From Chondrus crispus (taxonomy: Eukaryota > Rhodophyta > Florideophyceae > Gigartinales > Gigartinaceae): a stretch of DNA of 64,000 bases. Below the pieces are notes generated by a model. It was given only the letters and a program-made list of their open reading frames with translations. It made no database searches and had not been told where the DNA came from. Positions 1-10,800 of this stretch are shown piece after piece (position 1 is the stretch's first letter; each line of letters opens with the position of its first letter). Position numbers and translations under genes: made by a program. The DNA lies in assembly GCF_000350225.1 (NCBI RefSeq), contig NW_005178956.1, positions 173,023 to 237,022 of the forward strand, written 5' to 3'.

Positions 1-1020
1 AACCTTGGTGTCACCAAGCGAGTCCAGGCACTCATCCATGCGCGGTAAAGGATACGTGTCCTTTACCGTCACCGCGTCTAACCGACGATAGTCTACGCAA
101 AAGCGCATCGATCCGTCCGGCTTCGGCACCAATAAAACGGGCGACGCCCATTCTGACTGCGCCGGTTCGATGACTCCTGCTTCTAACATCTTCTGTACTT
201 CTGCGTCCTCGACCTCCCGAGCCTTTGGACCGGCTCGGTAGGGAGCTTGTGCAATTGGCCTTGTATCCGGGGCCGGTTCAATCCGATGGACCGTGGTGTT
301 GATCACACCGAAGGTCCCATCCCACATGCGGGAATGCTTTTTCAACATTCGTCGGAATCTTTCGCGCAGCCGGTCCGGCACGTGGCTCAGGTCGAGTTCC
401 TCCACGTCCGGCGGGGGGCGCTCAATCCGCCGCTCCGGCTTCGTAGTTGCCGTCGCGGAGAGCCTTTCCTCCCGTTCTCCTTGCTGTTCCTCGCGGTCTT
501 GATCCGGCGGTTCGCATCTTGTCTCGCCCGTAGGCGTCTTGGTGGAATTAGGAAAATTTTCCTTCTTCCTTTCTTGAATTCCGAGAACTTCACCAATGGT
601 GGTTTTGCTCTCGAGCGCGGCTCTCGGGTGCGGTAATAATTCTGCCACCACTTGGTCTTTTTGCACCCTGACAGGGTACGTCCTAAAATTTGGAACGAGT
701 AAACGAACTGGCCTGTCAGGCTCAACCTGAACGACACCATTCGTGCACGTCAACCCGTGCCTTTCGTACAACGACGAGTACGGCTGAACCACAACCAAGC
801 CCGCCCCCTTCGAGGTGCATTCCACGACGCGTTGCGTCCCTGGCTCGATAGTCGTGGCTCTTGCCACTTTTACCTTAGGGGAAATTTGCTCCACCTTTCC
901 ATCATTCTCGTCCTCTCCCGGGACGAGATTCTCCTTCCCTCTTCTCGTCGAGAACGCTTAACTATCGGAACCTCCGAGAAATCCGCCAACTCAACCGTTT
1001 TCTTCCTTGGATAAATTGCT
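1..1020 (-). pseudogene. G1 reverse transcriptase, N-terminal part, frameshifted, partial
   Basis: On the minus strand this translates to the linker after protease and the first third of a Gypsy reverse transcriptase. Recognisable stretches include EVEDAEVQKMLEAGVIEPAQ, SEWASPVLLVPKPDGSMRF and VDYRRLDAVTVKDTYPLP; the fingers/palm start. The YLDD catalytic block would lie beyond position 1. Compared with G2 and G3 one base is missing near 955 (the serine/arginine stretch after VPIV), which shifts the frame, and a TAA at 1038-1040 replaces the tyrosine codon of the D-Y-C-D-R-F motif that joins protease to RT. From about 950 down to 1 the RT frame appears open. Confidence 0.8.
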
Positions 1021-1037
1021 TCCACAAACCGGTCACA

Positions 1038-1610
1038 TTAGTCCGCGCCTAGAATTAGCGGGACGGCTAGTTTTTTGCATACAATAAACTCGGCTGCGGC
1101 CACAAATTTTCCAAGCCTCACGGGCATTCTAATTGTGCCGAGAGTCCGGAATGGCCTATTGTTCGCGTCGCCAATGTCTTGGGTCGGTCCGTAGGACACT
1201 AGAGATTCCATTCCAGCTGGGAGTTCCGATTTTCGCACAAGGTTTGGTCCCGCGCCGGTGTCTAAAACAGACAACACCCGGCTCATCAATCCAACTGTTG
1301 GTCCAATGTCCGCGTAAACTTTATAGTTTTTTCGTGCAGGAACCAAAATCTTCTCGGGACACTCCCTTCGCTTAACCCTGTACCAGGGTCTTCGAACTTC
1401 TTCCAGCGGATGATCTCGGGCTCGGCTCAAAATTTTCTTGACTTGAGCTGGCCCTTTGGGCTTATCCATCAATCCCACAACCTCCTCATCGGGGCCTGAT
1501 TTTTCCCTTAGAGACGGGGAACGGGGCTGAGCCCCGGGCACAGTACGTCGACCCTGTGCCTCTCGCGACTCATGCGAGATTCTCCTCTCTAGTGTTCCTG
1601 CCGCTGCGGG
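1038..1610 (-). pseudogene. G1 retropepsin-like aspartic protease
   Basis: Encodes the retroviral-type protease that cleaves the Gag-Pol polyprotein. The active-site motif D-T-G-A-G-P-N is present (in VLSVLDTGAGPNLVRKSELP), followed by the conserved GDANNRPFRTLGTIRMPVRL strand region and the flap-to-C-terminal VPLILGAD. It ends at a TAA (1038-1040) exactly where G3 has a tyrosine codon, so this is a nonsense mutation, not a natural end. The protease lies in a different frame from gag, and the overlap of the frames runs through about 1600-1718, so expression would have needed a frameshift. Upstream sequence in this frame overlaps the gag C-terminus and is probably not all protein. Confidence 0.8.
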
Positions 1611-3861
1611 ATCCTTCTCACATCCGACGGCGCGGGCCCCGCGGCGGGCCCTCTGAGGGGTTGGTTCGGCCTCGGCGTTGAAGCACTCGGCGTGCTCGCC
1701 GTCTGCGAATCGAACCAATTCTTGACCTTCAGGTAACTCGTCGATGGTATCCCTAACCTCTCCATCGGAGACAACGCCTCATAATTTTCCAAAACTGGGT
1801 GCATTTCCCTGAGGGAAAGAATGCACGTTGGCGCAGCGTGCCCCTTTTCATAGCAATAATAGCACACCAGTCCGTGCGTCTTGACGGGATATTGCGGCTT
1901 ATGTCCTCGACGAGCCGGCGGCCTTCCTTGACGTTGCGGCCTTCCCATCCAGCCTGGCCTTCGAAACTTCGTACCCTTGTCCTCCACCGGAATGCGCGGC
2001 GCCGGCGTGTGGCCGCGCCCCTGGAACATCATCACGGGATCCGTGGGCTCTGAAAACGACTCCGTCGTGTATGCAGGCGTCGGTAAAGTTGACGACCCGC
2101 TTGCCCCGTAGTCCTCGTGTCCGTAGCCCTCCGATGGCTCAATGAACTCGCCTTCGGCTACCAACGCGCCCTCGTAGTGATTTTCGCTACCTCCGTGCGC
2201 ACCGCGCTCATCTGACGCGGATATTGACTCGGCTAAATGGGCGGCGGCATGACTTTTGCGACCGGGATAAGAAGCTCTCGGCTTCTTACCTGCCCTGATC
2301 GTCGACGGCGTCTGGATTGTGACCTTCTTGGTCTTCTTGTCCTTAGCGCGGCTCGCCGAGCCATGCGCCTTCGCGTAATTCACTAGTCTCAAAATCGAAA
2401 CGTCCCGATTGTCTTGCCGGTATTGAGATACCATCGGCTTGATACTCAAATCGAGTCCTTCAATAAGCATCGTCATTTGTTCTTCCATCGAATATACGTT
2501 TCCACATCGATTGCTTGCGTCCGTCAGACGGATATAAAATTCCATTTCGTCTTCAGACGGTCTTTGCTGAACTTCTCGCAATGCGAGCACAGCTTGGCGG
2601 ACCTCGTCGGTTGCGAAACTCCTCAACAACCACTGTACGGCCTCCGGCCAAACGGATATCTTTCCGTGATGGGCCCCGGCCGTCTGAGACACCGAAGTGT
2701 ATTGTCTCAAGGCGATGCCGGTTAAAAATTCAGGCAACAAGCGGATCGCTTGCCCCTCGTTCATTTCTTGAGTATCGAACTCTTGAACTAATTTTGCCAA
2801 AAAATCCAACACAAGGACCCCGTCCTCACCTGTGAACGTGTTGTCCTTCTTCACCTTAGGCGGAATATCTCTCCTGATTTTTCGCACGGCGGTCCGCCGG
2901 GAACTTTACAAATATGTCTGCGGGTTCCGCAAGCGGTACGTTCGGTACGAAAGTAATTTCTTGAAGAGGTAGTTGGTCGGATTCAGCTCCTCCAACTCCT
3001 CCCATCGCGGCCCGCGTCGCGTTGCGACGTCCTCTGGCTCAGCGTCCTTGTCTCTCCGCGAGGCGGACGAAGTGATTCCGCCCCGTCTGGAGGTAATTTT
3101 CTTGCCCTGCGAAATTCCTTTTCCTTCCTCTGAACGATGTTCGGAATCGCTGGCATGGTTCGACAAACCGCCGTCACCATCTTCGGAGAGGCCATTCGAC
3201 TCGGCCGTTGAGTCCTGGCCCTCCGGCTCGTCACTACAGTGACTCTTGCTCCTGCGTCGCAGATCCTTCTTCGAAGTCTTTGACTTGGAACTCCGCTGTA
3301 CAGCGGCCTTATCCTTCTTCGATCGACGGTCGCCTTCTCGACCCGTGGGGAGCGGATCTTGCCCGGCGACCTGTTCAAGGTCCTTGAGACGATGAGCGGC
3401 GCGGTCGAACCGGTCGTTGATACTGCTTCTAAATTTACCTAAGGACTCCAAAGCTTGATTCGCGTCGCGCCTTGCGTCCTTGACCGAAATTTTTAACGAG
3501 GCTAGGCCCTCCGGCTCCAGACCGTCGGTCGCCTCACCTCGCTCCTTCTCGACGAGATCCACTCGAGCCGATAGCTCTCCTAAAACGGCGTGGAACTCGG
3601 AGGCTTGCAACTCCAGTTGCTTCCGGACGAGGGCTAATTCAGCCTCGAGATTTTTCGTCATCTCTTGGCGAATTTCCTCGCCCATCTTCTCGAACCTGTA
3701 GGATAGATTATCCTTGTCGGCGTCAATCCCCGTCGGGCATTCTTGACCTTCGGGATCCGTGGCCGTATTGGCCTGGCTTCGGGTGCGAGGATCCTCGACG
3801 CCCTTGCCGATCCGACTCTGCTCGCCCCGGGACCGACGTCCCCGGGTGCGCTGGTCGACAT
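1589..3861 (-). pseudogene. G1 gag polyprotein
   Basis: Structural Gag. The N-terminal third (about 3760-2906) is a charged, helix-forming region (coiled-coil-like LEAELALVRKQLELQASEF, then Ser/Lys/Arg-rich). The middle (2887-2330) is the capsid-like retrotransposon gag domain, with the PLL-F-G-IALRQY and W-x5-LLRSFA blocks. The C-terminal part has one CCHC zinc knuckle, C-YYC-YEKGH-AAPT-C (CX2CX4HX4C), for nucleic acid binding. The likely ATG is at 3861 (MSTSAPGDVG). A frameshift near 3835 and a TAA at about 2904, where G3 keeps a serine codon, break it. The protein ends at 1589 just after the QRQEH tail. Confidence 0.85.
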
Positions 3862-3978
3862 GGTTCGTTTCAAAAAAAGAATCTAACTTAACACAAAGAA
3901 AAAATAGAAAACGCTACAGCACCTGAATAAACTTACGTCGCAGAGAAAACTCCTGTAGTTCGTTTCAGCTTTCGCAGT

Positions 3979-4128
3979 TTCTAGGTCGGGTCTTCAGTAC
4001 GCAAAAATTCTAGGTCGGGAGACCACTTTTGTAGTGCGTCTCCAGACTGGGACTTTCGTAGGCAAAATTCTTGATCAGGTCTCCTGCACACCAAAAATTC
4101 TAGGTCGGGAGACCACTTTTGTAGTGCA
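3979..4128 (-). repeat. Duplicated primer-binding-site/LTR edge of G1
   Basis: Just inside the LTR, four bases from its edge, the minus strand reads TGGTCTCCCGACCTAGAA (plus-strand 4099-4116). It starts with TGG, as expected for a primer-binding site pairing with a tRNA 3' CCA end. A 35-base copy of this site together with the first eight bases of the LTR lies at 4003-4037, and a partial third copy (ctaggtcggg) at 3981-3990. The primer tRNA cannot be named from the sequence alone. Confidence 0.7.
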
Positions 4129-5083
4129 ATGCGCCTGTTAGGCAGAGACCAAGGTCCGACGGTCCAACACAAACAACAGCAACAAAAACAACAACTGCCA
4201 ACGGCACAGCGCTACGCAGTGTTCGAAGCTCCCTGTCCTCTTTAAGCGGGTTTGCGGCCCGCAGTAGCTCGGATCCCTGATAGGGGGGCAAGGAGAAGGG
4301 CCCAGCCCGGGATCGGTAAATGGTGGTAGAGTCTTGTAAAGGCAACTGCTCGACGAGTTCGGAGGGGTGTTTAGATAAACCTCCTCCGATGGGTCGTAAA
4401 TCCAATGCTCGAAGAGCGCCTTGTACACCTTATACCCTTGATAAGGTCTTCGACGGGGACGTCGCAACGTAGCCCGTCGGGAAAGAAGAAAACTTAGCAG
4501 CGCTACACCGTCGTGCTGCCCGATGGCAAAGTACCAACAACGGATCGGTCGCAACCAGATTCCGATGGAACCAACACCGAGAAAAGCACCACTGGTGCAC
4601 CAACACAAAAGCCCGATGGCTAATGACGTCACATTGCGGATCGCAATCCTACAAGGTGGGACCAACTCAAGATTAAGGGAAATTAGGATAGGGAAATAAA
4701 GGAAAATTGGTAAGGAAAAAGGGAACCCCCGAGCGCAAAGGATACAGTAATCTGTAGTTAAAAGGGAATGTCTTGTAAAAGACGGACTTCAACCAAGGCG
4801 ATATCCGACTCTGGCAACTCGGGTTACGTTTACTGACTTGGTGGTCAGAGGGCTAAGGTACATATCGCCCCGCCGGAGCCACTACAGTAGCTCGCGGCGC
4901 TAGATCCTAAATCTAATCTAATGTCAGCAAAATTAATGCGAACTAATTAACTAAATAAAATAAAATAATTAAATATTAAAACTGTGCAATTATTCACACG
5001 TGTGTCCCCCAATCCGGACCACTTTTCATATCCAAATATTTTCCTTTCTTTTCACCCCCTTTTCAGGTGCGTATTGCACTACA
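4121..5083 (-). repeat. 5' LTR of G1 (963 bp)
   Basis: Bounded by inverted ends TGTAGTGCAA (4121) and TTGCACTACA (5083). The same LTR family occurs as a solo LTR at 24595-25692 and as the 3' LTR of G3 at 42764-44408. Conserved blocks shared by all three include the AACCCGAGTTGCC segment and GCTCGCGGCGC-type sequences near the transcription-start side. No matching 5-bp duplication flanks this copy, because its inner side joins the element's own interior and its partner end is outside the window. Confidence 0.85.
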
Positions 5084-5090
5084 GGGGCTA

Positions 5091-5581
5091 GTGGGATGTC
5101 TACGCTACAGACGCCCGCGTATACGACGGACTCGTATACAGAGGCCGCGGATCCCGTGTTAGCGTTTCGAGGGCGCGGAAACACGCCAGCGCCAAGAATT
5201 CCGATGGAAGACAAGGGTACGGCCTTCAGAAGACCGGGCTGGACGGGCGGGCCGACGGCCCGAGGACCGCCAAGGTCGCCGTACCCTCCGAAAAAGCATG
5301 GCCTCGAATGCTACCATTGCTACAAGAAGGGGCACCTAGGGCCTACGTGTTTGCTCTTGTTCCGTGAGATGCACCGAGTTCTGAAGAACTGCGAGGCGCT
5401 CTCCCCGATGGAGAGGTTGGGAATTCCGTCGACAAGTTACCTAAAGGTAATACAATGGTTCGAATCGCAGACAGCGGGCACGCCGAGTGCCTCTGCCGAA
5501 GGTTCGAACCGAACATCAGGAAGGCCGGGCGCAGGGCCGTCGTCGGACTGGAGAAGAAATCCCCAGCGACAGGAAAACTAA
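5091..5581 (+). pseudogene. G2 gag, C-terminal fragment with zinc knuckle
   Basis: Only the C-terminal part of Gag remains, beginning right after the G1 LTR. It has the Arg/Pro-rich basic tract (GWTGGPTARGPPRSPYP), a CCHC zinc knuckle C-YHC-YKKGH-LGPT-C, and the conserved ALSPMERLGIPSTSYLKV segment, ending with the QRQEN tail at 5579-5581. The equivalent parts of G1 and G3 align throughout. The upstream part (capsid domain) is missing because of the nested insertion; it presumably lies left of the window beyond G1. Confidence 0.85.
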
Positions 5582-5639
5582 GGGGGGAATCTCAAAAAAT
5601 TGGAAAGGAGAGACATGCGTCCGGCAAACTATGTCCGGG

Positions 5640-6161
5640 ACCCAGTTCCGTTCCCCGCTTTTAGCGAAGGAGGCAGTCGACGACGAGGAGACAGTTGGAA
5701 TCATCGATAAACCGAAAGGACCCATTGGGGTCAAGAAGATTCTGCGAAGGGGCAAGGACGATCCGCTGGAGCAAGTCCGACGCCCCTGGTACAGGGTCAA
5801 GCGCGGGGAATGTCCCGAAAAGATTTTGGTCCTTGCGAGGAAAAACTACAAAGTCTTCGCGGACATTGGACCGACGGTCGGATTGGTGAGCCGTGTACTG
5901 TCCGTGTTGGACACCGGCGCGGGACCCAATCTCATCCGGAGATCCGAGCTTCCAGCAGGAATGGGAGCTCTTGTGTCCTTCGGACCGACCCAAGACATCG
6001 GCGATGCGAATAACAGGCCACTCCGAACTCTAGGTACACTCAAAATGCCTGTGAGACTTGGACGTTTCGTGGCTTCAGCCGAATTCATAGTTTGTGAAAA
6101 ACCCGCAGTCCCCGTAATTCTAGGAGCGGACTATTGCGATAGGTTCGTGGAGGCTATCTAG
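5640..6161 (+). pseudogene. G2 retropepsin-like aspartic protease
   Basis: Plus-strand protease in the same frame as the downstream RT and in a different frame from gag. The catalytic D-T-G-A-G-P-N is intact (5910-5930 region), followed by the GDANNRPLRTLGTLKMPVRL block and VILGADYCDRFVEAI. It stops at a TAG (6159-6161) where G3 has a histidine codon (EAI-H-PRK), so a nonsense mutation separates protease from RT. Confidence 0.8.
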
Positions 6162-6182
6162 CCACGGAAGAGGACAGTTGAG

Positions 6183-8213
6183 TTGGCGGATTTCTCGGAG
6201 GTTCCGATCGTAAGGCGGTTCTCGGCGAGAAAATCGAGGAAGCATTTGGTCCCCGGAGAGGGCGAGACTGATGCAAAAGGGGAGCGAGTTTCCCCCAGGG
6301 TGAAGGTGGCAAGAGCCACGACCATTGAGCCAGGGACGCAACACGTAGTCGAATGCACCTCGAAGAGGACTGGCTTGGTCGTCGTTCAACCCTACGCATC
6401 CCTATACGACAAACACGGACTGGTAAGCACTAACGGTGTAGTCCAGGTTGAGCCTGACAAACCTTTTAGATTGCTTGTAGCGAATTTTAGAAATTACCCT
6501 GTCAGGGTTCAAAAAGGCCAAGTGGTGGCGGAACTACTACCGCATCCGAGGGCCGTACTCAAGAGCAATACCACCATTGGTGAGGTACTTGGCATTCAAG
6601 AAAGGGATGAGGAAAAATTTACTAATTCTACCCCGCCGCCTACGAGCGAGAGAAGATGCGAACCGTCGGAACAAGATCGCGAGGACCAGCAAGGAGAACG
6701 AGAGGAAGGGCTCTCCGCGACGGCAACTACGAAGCCGGAGCGGCGGATTGAGCCTCCCCCGCCGGACGTGGAGGACCTCGACCTGAGCAACGTGCCGGAC
6801 CGGCTGCGCGAAAGATTCCGTCGGATGTTAAAAAAATATTCCCGCATGTGGGATGGGACCCTTGGTGAGATCAACAACACGGTCCACCGGATTGAACTGG
6901 CCCCGGATACAAGGCCAATTGCACAAGCTCCCTACCGAGCCGGCCCAAAAGCTCGGGAGGTTGAGAACGCAGAAGTACAGAAGATGTTAGAAGCAGGAGT
7001 CATCGAACCGGCGCAGTCAGAATGGGCGTCGCCCGTTTTATTAGTGCCAAAGCCGGACGGATCGATGCGCTTTTGCGTAGACTACCGCAGGTTAAACGCG
7101 GTAACGATGAAGGACACGTACCCTTTGCCGCGCATGGATGAGTGTCTGGACTCGTTGGGAGACACCAAGGTCTTTTCCGCGTTGGACGCGATCTCGGGGT
7201 ATTGGCAGATGCCTATTCCGGAAGCGGACCGTGACAAGACAGCTTTTTCGTGTCACTCAGGTCTCTACCGTTTTTCAAGAATGACCTTCGGGCTTACCAA
7301 CGCGCCAGCGACGTTTCAGAGAGCCATGGATATCCTGCTCTCTCCGTTCCGTTGGAAATGCTGCCTGGTATATCTAGATGATATCATCATCCTCAGCAAA
7401 TCCTGGGAGGAGCACGTCGTCCACGTGGACGAAATACTGTCTGTATTGGAAAAGGCAGGTGTGAAGCTCAAGCTTCGCAAGTGCGAATTTTTCGTCGAAA
7501 AGATCAAGTACCTGGGCCATGTCGTTCGGCTAGGTACATTGGAAGTTGACGCCGCGCGAACCTCCGCATTGGAGCAAGTGAGGTACGCTCAAACGCAGAC
7601 GCAGCTCAGAAGCTTTCTGGGACTTTGTAAGGTATATCGCAGGTTCGTCCCACACTATGCGAAAATTGCGCACCCTCTAAACCAACTATTGAAGAAAGGA
7701 CAACCGGTCCAGTTGGAAGGATTCGACGAACCATGCGAAAAAGCTTTTCATAAGCTCAAAGACGCTATCTTGGCGCCGCCGGTGTTGGTGCTGCCGAAGA
7801 AGGACCTACCATACTCGGTAGACACCGATGCAAGCGACTATCAAATCGGCGCTGCATTATTTCAAACGCATCTGGATACGCAACGTAAACCCATCGGGTT
7901 CTTTTCAAGAACGCTAGCCACAGCCGAGAGAAACTATTCTGTATCAGAAAAAGAATGCCTAGCGGTAATATGGGCCGTACAGACTCTAAGACCATATCTA
8001 TATGGTGAGCACTTCATTGTGTATACCGACCATGCCTCATTGAGGTGGTTGATGAACGTAACCGACCCCAGCGGGAGATTAATCCGATGGAGGCTCCGCC
8101 TCTCGGAATTTGATTTCGAAATCAAGTACAAGAAGGGCAAGGCTAACAGCCAAGCTGATGCCCTGTCAAGATTACGGACCGCAGGAGAAACCGTCTACGA
8201 AATCGACGATTAA
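6183..8213 (+). CDS. G2 reverse transcriptase-RNase H polyprotein part
   Basis: Open for 676 codons. It covers the protease-RT linker (acidic, EEKFTNSTPP), the RT fingers and palm (LLVPKPDGSMRF, DYRRLNAV, YPLPRMDECL, FSALDAISGYWQ, FGLTNAPATFQ), the catalytic Y-L-D-D (CCLVYLDDIIILS) and a Ty3-type RNase H with D-T-D-A-S-DYQIGAAL, the E of SEKECLAV and the T-D-H-A-S-L-RWL motif. It ends in a TAA at 8211-8213, where G3 reads through with GGA, so the stop is a mutation inside the polyprotein. The RT and RNase H catalytic residues themselves look intact. Its start is not a true initiation site; it follows the 6159 stop. Confidence 0.85.
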   Translation: MADFSEVPIVRRFSARKSRKHLVPGEGETDAKGERVSPRVKVARATTIEPGTQHVVECTSKRTGLVVVQPYASLYDKHGLVSTNGVVQVEPDKPFRLLVANFRNYPVRVQKGQVVAELLPHPRAVLKSNTTIGEVLGIQERDEEKFTNSTPPPTSERRCEPSEQDREDQQGEREEGLSATATTKPERRIEPPPPDVEDLDLSNVPDRLRERFRRMLKKYSRMWDGTLGEINNTVHRIELAPDTRPIAQAPYRAGPKAREVENAEVQKMLEAGVIEPAQSEWASPVLLVPKPDGSMRFCVDYRRLNAVTMKDTYPLPRMDECLDSLGDTKVFSALDAISGYWQMPIPEADRDKTAFSCHSGLYRFSRMTFGLTNAPATFQRAMDILLSPFRWKCCLVYLDDIIILSKSWEEHVVHVDEILSVLEKAGVKLKLRKCEFFVEKIKYLGHVVRLGTLEVDAARTSALEQVRYAQTQTQLRSFLGLCKVYRRFVPHYAKIAHPLNQLLKKGQPVQLEGFDEPCEKAFHKLKDAILAPPVLVLPKKDLPYSVDTDASDYQIGAALFQTHLDTQRKPIGFFSRTLATAERNYSVSEKECLAVIWAVQTLRPYLYGEHFIVYTDHASLRWLMNVTDPSGRLIRWRLRLSEFDFEIKYKKGKANSQADALSRLRTAGETVYEIDD

Positions 8214-10188
8214 ATCCCATGCTTTATGGCCGAACCGGCCGAGGGTACAGTGGAGGACGAGGACAGTTTTGACGTGGTAGACGACATCCTCGCTCTTGAG
8301 GGGGGCCCGCCCCTGATCGCCTCGATCAATTCCAAGCCGTCACTCCGGAGGAGCTCATTCGCGAGCAAGCCGTCGACCCCTTCTGCAACCGCATCAAGGA
8401 AGAAATGGACGCCGGAAAGGTGAGAACGTTCAGCATGGAGACCGAGGAACTCGAACGAACTCTATGCCGTACCACGGCGGAGTTTGTACAAGTGCTGATA
8501 CCACAATCGTTAAGGGACCGCGTCCTAGGGTTGTGCCACTACGCAAAATTGGCAGGCCACCCGGGAGGCAGGAAACTTTACAAGACATTGAGAAGACATT
8601 TTTATTGGCCTACGATGGCCCTAGACTGCTACGCAGTTGCGAAAAATTGCGCCGCATGCGCACGAGAACGAGTTAAGTTGAGGAAGAATACGAAGGAAAT
8701 GAAGCTGTTTACGCCAAAGGCTCCTTTGGAATTCGTCGCGATCGACATTCTCGGTGAGTTAATTACCACCAAACGAGGGAACCGCTACATCCTCGTCACC
8801 AGCGATCGATATTCCAAATTGGTACGAACCGTACCTCTCAAGAAAATTACTGCCGCACACATAGCGCAAGCCTTTGTGCATCATTGGGTATTCGTATACG
8901 GAACACCCGTCAAGCTGTTGTCAGACAATGGGACACAGTTTACGGCTCGGTTCTTCCAGAACATTTGTCAATTTTGGGCATACGCAATGTGTTCACGACT
9001 ACGTACCACCCGCAGGCCAACGGCGAAGTTGAGAGGTTTAACCGCACGCTGACTTCGGCGTTGCGAAAATATGTTGGAGAACACCCCAAGGACTGGGACC
9101 TATTTAGCGACGCTGTGACGTTCGCCTACAACACGCAAGTTCATCGAACTACGAACATTGCGCCCTTCGAGCTGGTGTTAGCTCGGGCGCCCAGAAGCAT
9201 TGCGTTACGAGCGCAGCCAACTTTGGAGAACTTCAGCTCGTCACGAGCATACTACCTGAAATGGCAGTCGTGGCTGGAGGGCCTAATGCGAAGCGCCGAT
9301 AGGAGTTTGCGGAAGGAACAAACCCGGTACAAGCGAAATTTCGACGCACGCCTTCGCAAACCGAAATATGAGATCCCACCGGGGTCCTACGTGTTCCTCC
9401 GGAAGGAGCAGGGCACGGCTAGCGAACCGAAACACAAGCTGGCACAAGCCGCCACAGGACCTTATCAAGTCAGAAGATCGGATCAACATTCAGTAGTCAT
9501 TGCCATTGGCGATCAGGAGGAACGCGTATCGCGAGATAGGGTGGAGTTAGCCCCAAGCCCGATGAACTATGCGCCGATAATCGGGCTACGACAAGCGCGA
9601 CAGTTACTCAATCGAGAAGGGAAACGAGAAGAACCCGCCGCGCAAGCGAAGAATAGGACGGATGAAGGACCGTTGGTAAATCAGGAAATTGCGGGCATCC
9701 CGCCCGATCCACAAGAGATGGGAGGATCGGAAGAGCAGGATGAAGATGAGCCACTGGCTCTTCGGAAGGGGGAAGGACAGTTGGACACGCAGGGAAAAGT
9801 AGCCGAGAGTCAGGAGTATGTGATCGACAAGATCGTAGACCACGGCTACGACGAGGAGAAATTAATTCTCAAAGTGAGGTGGTATGGGTACACGCCCGAG
9901 GAGGCGACGTGGGAGCCCATCGAGCAATTGCCCCGCAGCGCGGCCGTCACGTACTTCCGAAGGAAAACACTATCCTTGCCCCGCGCAAGTGTCACGCGCA
10001 CGATCGGGATAGCAATCGTCAATAAAGTTCGCAGGTTGCAGACAACGGAAGGGTCAGAAATTCGAAGAAGGAACGGAACCGTGAGGTGCCTCAACGAGGG
10101 ACGTGGAATCAAGGGAAGTACGACAGTCAGCCCTCGGGGCCCCCGTTACAAGAAGGGACAGAAGCGCGACGCGTTTTCAAGGAATTGA
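8214..10188 (+). pseudogene. G2 integrase with C-terminal chromodomain, frameshifted
   Basis: Integrase inserts the cDNA into the genome. Seen in order: the spacer after RNase H (8217-8400), the HHCC zinc domain (H-x3-GHPG...NCAACARE), the DDE catalytic core (AIDILGEL; LLSDNGTQF; NGEVERFN) and a C-terminal chromodomain YVIDKIVDHGYDEE...WYGYTPEEATWEP at about 9815-9935. The chromodomain places the element in the chromovirus group, whose chromodomains direct insertion to chromatin. Compared with G3 one base is missing near 8310 and another near 8972, so three frames are needed to read it. Confidence 0.85.
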
Positions 10189-10790
10189 AGCAAGACTGTA
10201 TTCTTGGATGATGCACTGAGCCTCCCGGAAAACCCGAACCCGCCTCACCGCAGTACGCACGAACAATGACGTTTCGGACAGGCGGTCCGCCCGCGTGGAG
10301 TATGATGTAATCAAAAATAAATAAATAAATAAGCGTGTCGACAACAAACTGCTGAGCGAGCGACGCCAGGCAGAGCTCGAACTCCAGCCATGCTGCGAAA
10401 TTATAATCAAAAAGCACGAAAAATTACTGCAGCTGCAGTGCGCACACGAAGTGGTGGTCGTTTGCCACAGTCGGCGACATAACTATTCTAAGTCGCCCCG
10501 CAGCTAAGCCCCACCCGACCTCACACGAAGCCGATCGTCACACTCACTGCTAACACACTGCCCCTACTCGACGAGCACGAAGACCCGTCCATATGGACCA
10601 CCGTCAGAAGAACGCTGCTACGGAGTCACCCCGCGACGACCGATGTCGGCGCTCACACACAGTCCTATTGTCCAGAGTGACCTGTTTAACACTTACCCAC
10701 CATAACCCCTCTTCCGTCCCTTTGTTTGTTTTTGTTTTCTTCTTTTTGTTTCTGTTCTACTCCATTCTATTTTATTTTATGATCATTTAT
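10189..10790 (+). other. 3' non-coding tail of G2
   Basis: No convincing coding sequence. Scattered similarity to the region after the G3 pol gene (37400-37800) is visible, including the GAAATTWTAATC stretch, a TTTGCCACAG/CTGCCACAG block and a T-rich run near 10720-10790. This fits the 3' untranslated part of a Gypsy element that is cut off before reaching an LTR. Confidence 0.5.
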
Positions 10791-10800
10791 TTTTGGGGTC

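Larger units (their letters stand above)
1..5083 (-). mobile_element. Ty3/Gypsy retrotransposon G1, 5' portion, minus strand
   Basis: Read on the minus strand from high to low coordinates the order is LTR (4121-5083), primer-binding region, gag (3861-1589), aspartic protease (about 1600-1038) and the start of reverse transcriptase running off the window edge. Gag-PR-RT order and the later arrangement in sister copies G2 and G3 identify Ty3/Gypsy, chromodomain type. The element lies inside G2: G2 gag resumes at 5084, just outside the LTR. The other end, the 3' LTR and the matching target duplication are outside the window. Decay is visible as a stop in gag, a stop at the gag/pol boundary region (1038) and a frameshift near 955, so this copy is not autonomous. 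Confidence 0.9.
5084..10790 (+). mobile_element. Ty3/Gypsy retrotransposon G2, internal part, plus strand
   Basis: Plus-strand internal region of a chromodomain Gypsy: gag C-terminus (5091-5581), protease (about 5640-6161), RT/RNase H (6183-8213), integrase and chromodomain (8214-10188), then a short 3' non-coding tail. It starts abruptly where the G1 LTR ends, so its 5' LTR and gag N-terminus were separated by the G1 insertion. No 3' LTR of the TGTAGTGCAAT family is found downstream; the tail gives way to unrelated sequence near 10790. It is close in sequence to G1 and G3 and carries at least two in-frame stops and two frameshifts. Confidence 0.88.

Noticed and set aside
4121-5083. A solo LTR rather than the 5' LTR of G1
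   Set aside because: No 5-bp duplication, and the sequence inside continues directly with a primer-binding site and gag in the right orientation.
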